Source: Neolewinella marina
GTDB lineage: Bacteria; Bacteroidota; Bacteroidia; Chitinophagales; Saprospiraceae
Length of the DNA stretch: 64,000 bases
NCBI RefSeq assembly: GCF_002631205.1
Contig: NZ_PDLO01000006.1
Span: forward strand, 62,001-126,000
Direction: 5' to 3'
Of this stretch, positions 61,970 through 64,000 are shown piece after piece. The notes under the pieces were generated by a model. That model was given only the letters and a program-made list of their open reading frames with translations. It did not search any database and had not been told where the DNA came from. Position numbers and translations under genes: made by a program. Within the stretch, counting starts at the first letter, position 1, and every line of letters begins with the position of its first letter.

Positions 61970-62263
61970 CTAGGGTTCGACCACCACGTCGTTCCATTCC
62001 GGGTGGCGGCTCACGTAGGAGGCCACGAAGGGGCAGGAGGGGATAGCATCCAGATCGTTGTCGCGGGCGTACTGGAGGGCGGTGGTCACCAGGGCGCTGC
62101 CGATGCCCTGGCCGGTCAGGTCTTCCGGTACTTCGGTGTGGACGAGGTCGATCTGGTCGTCGCCTTTCATGCGGTAGATCAGCTCGGATCGCTGGGAACC
62201 GCTGACGACTTCGAATCGGCTCTTATCAACATTGTTAACAACGGATTCATGGTTGGTGGACAT
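61970..62263 (-). CDS. Small GNAT acetyltransferase (YjdJ-like)
   Basis: A 97-residue minimal GNAT domain: LIYRMKGDDQIDLVHTEVPEDLTGQGIGSALVTTALQYARDN has the CoA-binding GQGIGSAL loop, and the end (IPSCPFVASYVSRHPEWNDVV) is characteristic of the YjdJ/'GCN5-related N-acetyltransferase' short family. Function unknown. Directly upstream of the glycosyltransferase gene with no spacer; 53 bases downstream of rpoN on the same strand. Confidence 0.9.
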   Translation of the reverse strand: MSTNHESVVNNVDKSRFEVVSGSQRSELIYRMKGDDQIDLVHTEVPEDLTGQGIGSALVTTALQYARDNDLDAIPSCPFVASYVSRHPEWNDVVVEP

Positions 62264-62316
62264 ACTACTTGGATTATACTGATGCCAATGATACGTTGAG
62301 CATCCCTAGAGGTTCG

Positions 62317-63813
62317 TTAAAGTTCCTTGCGCAGGCGGGCCACCGGCAGGCCGAGCTGTTCGCGGTATTTGGCTACGGTACGGCGGGCAATCTCGTAGCC
62401 GGCGTCCTTGAGGGCCCGCTGGAGCTTGCTGTCGTTGAGTGGTTTGCGCTTGTCTTCGGCGGAGATGATCTCGGCCAGCACCTTCTTTACCTGGGTGGTG
62501 CTCACCTCCTCGCCCTCGTCGTTGGTCATGCCCTCGCTGAAGAACTCCCGCAGGGAGAAGGTGCCGAAGTCGGTCTGGACAAACTTGGAATTCACCACCC
62601 GGCTCACGGTACTGATGTCGAGCTCGGTGGGCCCGGCGATGTCCTTCAGGATCATGGGGCGGAGGGTCTTCAGGTCGCCGGTTCGGAAGAACTTGTCCTG
62701 GTAGCGGACGATGGCGTGCATCACGCTGTAGAGGGTCTGCTGCCGCTGCTGGATGGCCTCGATGAACCAGTTGGCGGAGTCGATATTCTGGCGGATGAAG
62801 CCGGCGGCCTGCTTCTGGGCGGTGGTGAGCTTGCCCGATTCCTTCTGCTTGCGGCGGTATTCGGCCAGTTGCTGCTGGTAGTAATCGTTGATCTTCAGGT
62901 CGGGGGCGTTGCGGGCGGTGAGGCTCAGCCGTAGCTCGCCGTCGACCACGGTGACCAGGAAGTCGGGCACCACCACCCGGGCGGCCCGCCCACCGGCGCG
63001 GCCGCTGAGGCCACTGGCGGGTTTGGGGTTCAGCTTCAGGATTTCCCCGAGGGCATCGCGGAGCTCATCCTCCTCCACCTCGAGCTTGTCGCGCAGCTTT
63101 TCGTAGTGCTTCTTGCTGAAGAGGTCGAAGTGGTCGCGGATGATGGTCTGGGCCAGCACCAGGTCGGCAAAGCGGTGGTCGTCGAGCTCCTCGCCGTTGT
63201 CGACCTTGTGGTTGAGCTGCAGCAGCAGGCATTCGCGCAGGTTGCGGGCGGCCAGGCCGGGGGGCTCCAGGGACTGCACCACGCGGAGGACTTCCCGGAT
63301 CCGGCCGGGTTCCACCTCGATGTCGTAGTTGATCAGGAGGTCGTCGGCGATGGCGCTGGGCAGCCGCTGCAGGTAGCCGTCGTCGTCGAGGTTGCCGATG
63401 ATCTGTAGGGCAATGGTGCGGTCGAGGGGGGTATCGAACTCCAGGTTGGCGAGTTGCCCCTCGAGGTACTCAAAGAAGGAATTTTCGTCGGCCGTATAAC
63501 TGCCGGGGGCGTCGTAGGGGTCTTCGTTGTTGCCGTTCTGCTGGTAGTTGGTGGGGTCGTCCTCGATGTACTGCTGGAAGAGTTCCTCCATCTCGAAGGG
63601 GTCATCCTTGGCGCCCTCCGTTTCCTGGGCGTCGTGATCGGCGGGGCCGTCCAGGGGGTCGGGGGTGGCTTCTTCCAAGGTAGGATTGCGTTCCAGTTCC
63701 TCCTTCACCCGTTGCTCGAGCTCGTACAGGGGGAGCTGCATCAGCTGCATGAGCTGAATCTGCCGGGGGCTAAGCTTCTGGAGCTGCGACTGCTTGAGCG
63801 ATTGTCCTAGCAT
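62317..63813 (-). CDS. rpoN: RNA polymerase sigma-54 factor
   Basis: A 498-residue sigma-54. Region I starts MLGQSLKQSQLQKLSPRQIQLMQLMQLPLYELEQRVKEEL; region II is acidic (residues about 50-110). Core-binding follows (AIVRYQDKFFRTGDLKTLRPMILKDIAG), the HTH is represented by DISTVSRVVNSKFVQTDFG, and the RpoN box is ARRTVAKYRE near the end, before the terminal KEL. It directs transcription of genes with -24/-12 promoters together with enhancer-binding proteins, none of which is in the window. It may be co-transcribed with the small GNAT and the glycosyltransferase. Confidence 0.97.
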   Translation of the reverse strand: MLGQSLKQSQLQKLSPRQIQLMQLMQLPLYELEQRVKEELERNPTLEEATPDPLDGPADHDAQETEGAKDDPFEMEELFQQYIEDDPTNYQQNGNNEDPYDAPGSYTADENSFFEYLEGQLANLEFDTPLDRTIALQIIGNLDDDGYLQRLPSAIADDLLINYDIEVEPGRIREVLRVVQSLEPPGLAARNLRECLLLQLNHKVDNGEELDDHRFADLVLAQTIIRDHFDLFSKKHYEKLRDKLEVEEDELRDALGEILKLNPKPASGLSGRAGGRAARVVVPDFLVTVVDGELRLSLTARNAPDLKINDYYQQQLAEYRRKQKESGKLTTAQKQAAGFIRQNIDSANWFIEAIQQRQQTLYSVMHAIVRYQDKFFRTGDLKTLRPMILKDIAGPTELDISTVSRVVNSKFVQTDFGTFSLREFFSEGMTNDEGEEVSTTQVKKVLAEIISAEDKRKPLNDSKLQRALKDAGYEIARRTVAKYREQLGLPVARLRKEL

Positions 63814-63934
63814 GCGGTTGAACTATCGGGTGTAAGTTAGCGGTTAAGATGGGACGCCCCCGACGGGGCACCACTCGGATCGGTGAAAACGTGTTCCCGG
63901 TGGAACCTCAGATCAATCTTCTACCCCCTACCAT

Positions 63935-64000
63935 ATGTCACAAATTACGTTTCCCGAATTCGAGTACAAGCGGCCGGATCTTGATCAGTTAGAGAAGGCA
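63935..64000 (+). CDS. Start of a probable M3-family oligoendopeptidase (3' end outside window)
   Basis: ATG at 63935 opens a frame that runs to the window edge (22 codons). The beginning MSQITFPEFEYKRPDLDQL resembles the N-terminus of M3 oligoendopeptidases of Bacteroidota, in which a PxFxYxRP phrase precedes the helical domain. The catalytic HExxH region is outside the window, so the call rests on a short match. Divergent from rpoN. Confidence 0.5.
   Translation, partial: MSQITFPEFEYKRPDLDQLEKA

Overview
The window is high-GC DNA from a free-living member of the Bacteroidota, most likely a Saprospiria/Lewinella-type bacterium. Support comes from type IX secretion (T9SS) C-terminal sorting domains (1745-6007, 36223-39156), a CHU-type gliding-motility C-terminal domain (31623-32861), a SprB-repeat adhesin, an N-acetyl/N-succinylornithine carbamoyltransferase in the arginine operon, DUF3127, and promoters of the Bacteroidota type (TTTG then TAnnTTTG) instead of E. 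coli -35/-10 boxes. Species cannot be fixed from this sequence alone. No phage, transposase, CRISPR array or rRNA was seen; one tRNA (Gln, TTG) is present.

Layout. 1-1464: two tandem di-haem cytochrome c peroxidase (MauG-type) genes, the first cut by the window edge. 1745-6007: giant SprB-repeat adhesin. 6098-9170: LURP-one-like protein, exported PHP phosphoesterase and, on the minus strand, an unknown four-helix membrane protein. 9171-10127: repeat-filled gene-free region. 10128-15733: large secreted BNR-repeat protein, tyrosine phosphatase, DUF1080 lipoprotein and NTF2-like protein. 15974-25306: ABC-F ATPase, RNase H-like protein, purH, coaX, outer-membrane barrel, TPR protein and a membrane-anchored coiled-coil protein. 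25307-26411: second large repeat region. 26412-34142: orphan histidine kinase, gcvT, bestrophin, CotH-like protein, 7TM protein, LamG/CHU-C protein, GlsB/YeaQ membrane protein and metallophosphoesterase. 34206-34320: tRNA-Gln and terminator. 34334-39156: D-aminoacylase-like lipoprotein and a beta-helix T9SS cargo protein. 39304-44460: arginine operon (GNAT-argG-argC-argD-argF') behind a possible Arg-rich leader peptide. 44537-51304: conserved unknown protein, bacilliredoxin, DUF2141, sulfurtransferase, sugar nucleotidyltransferase, SH3 protein and LpxD-like acyltransferase. 51378-56348: Rel, Fur-family regulator, DUF3127 (SSB-like tail), ApaG, ScpA and free-Met-sulfoxide reductase. 56416-63813: SDR, DUF2911, ATP-grasp, thioredoxin-like, PepSY, glycosyltransferase, small GNAT and RpoN. 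63935-64000: start of a probable M3 oligoendopeptidase.

How the genes work together. The clearest functional unit is the arginine operon. A promoter-like -7 box sits four bases before a 15-codon reading frame with five Arg codons, followed about 115 bases later by a GNAT gene (candidate first-step acyltransferase), then argG, argC, argD and a carbamoyltransferase whose specificity position is Ala, which suggests N-succinyl intermediates. argB and the deacylase are not in the window. Most other genes are housekeeping (purine, CoA and glycine-cleavage functions, stringent response, chromosome condensation, sigma-54) interleaved with secreted or surface proteins. The two long gene-free regions and several shorter gaps consist of dispersed repeats with strong hairpins.
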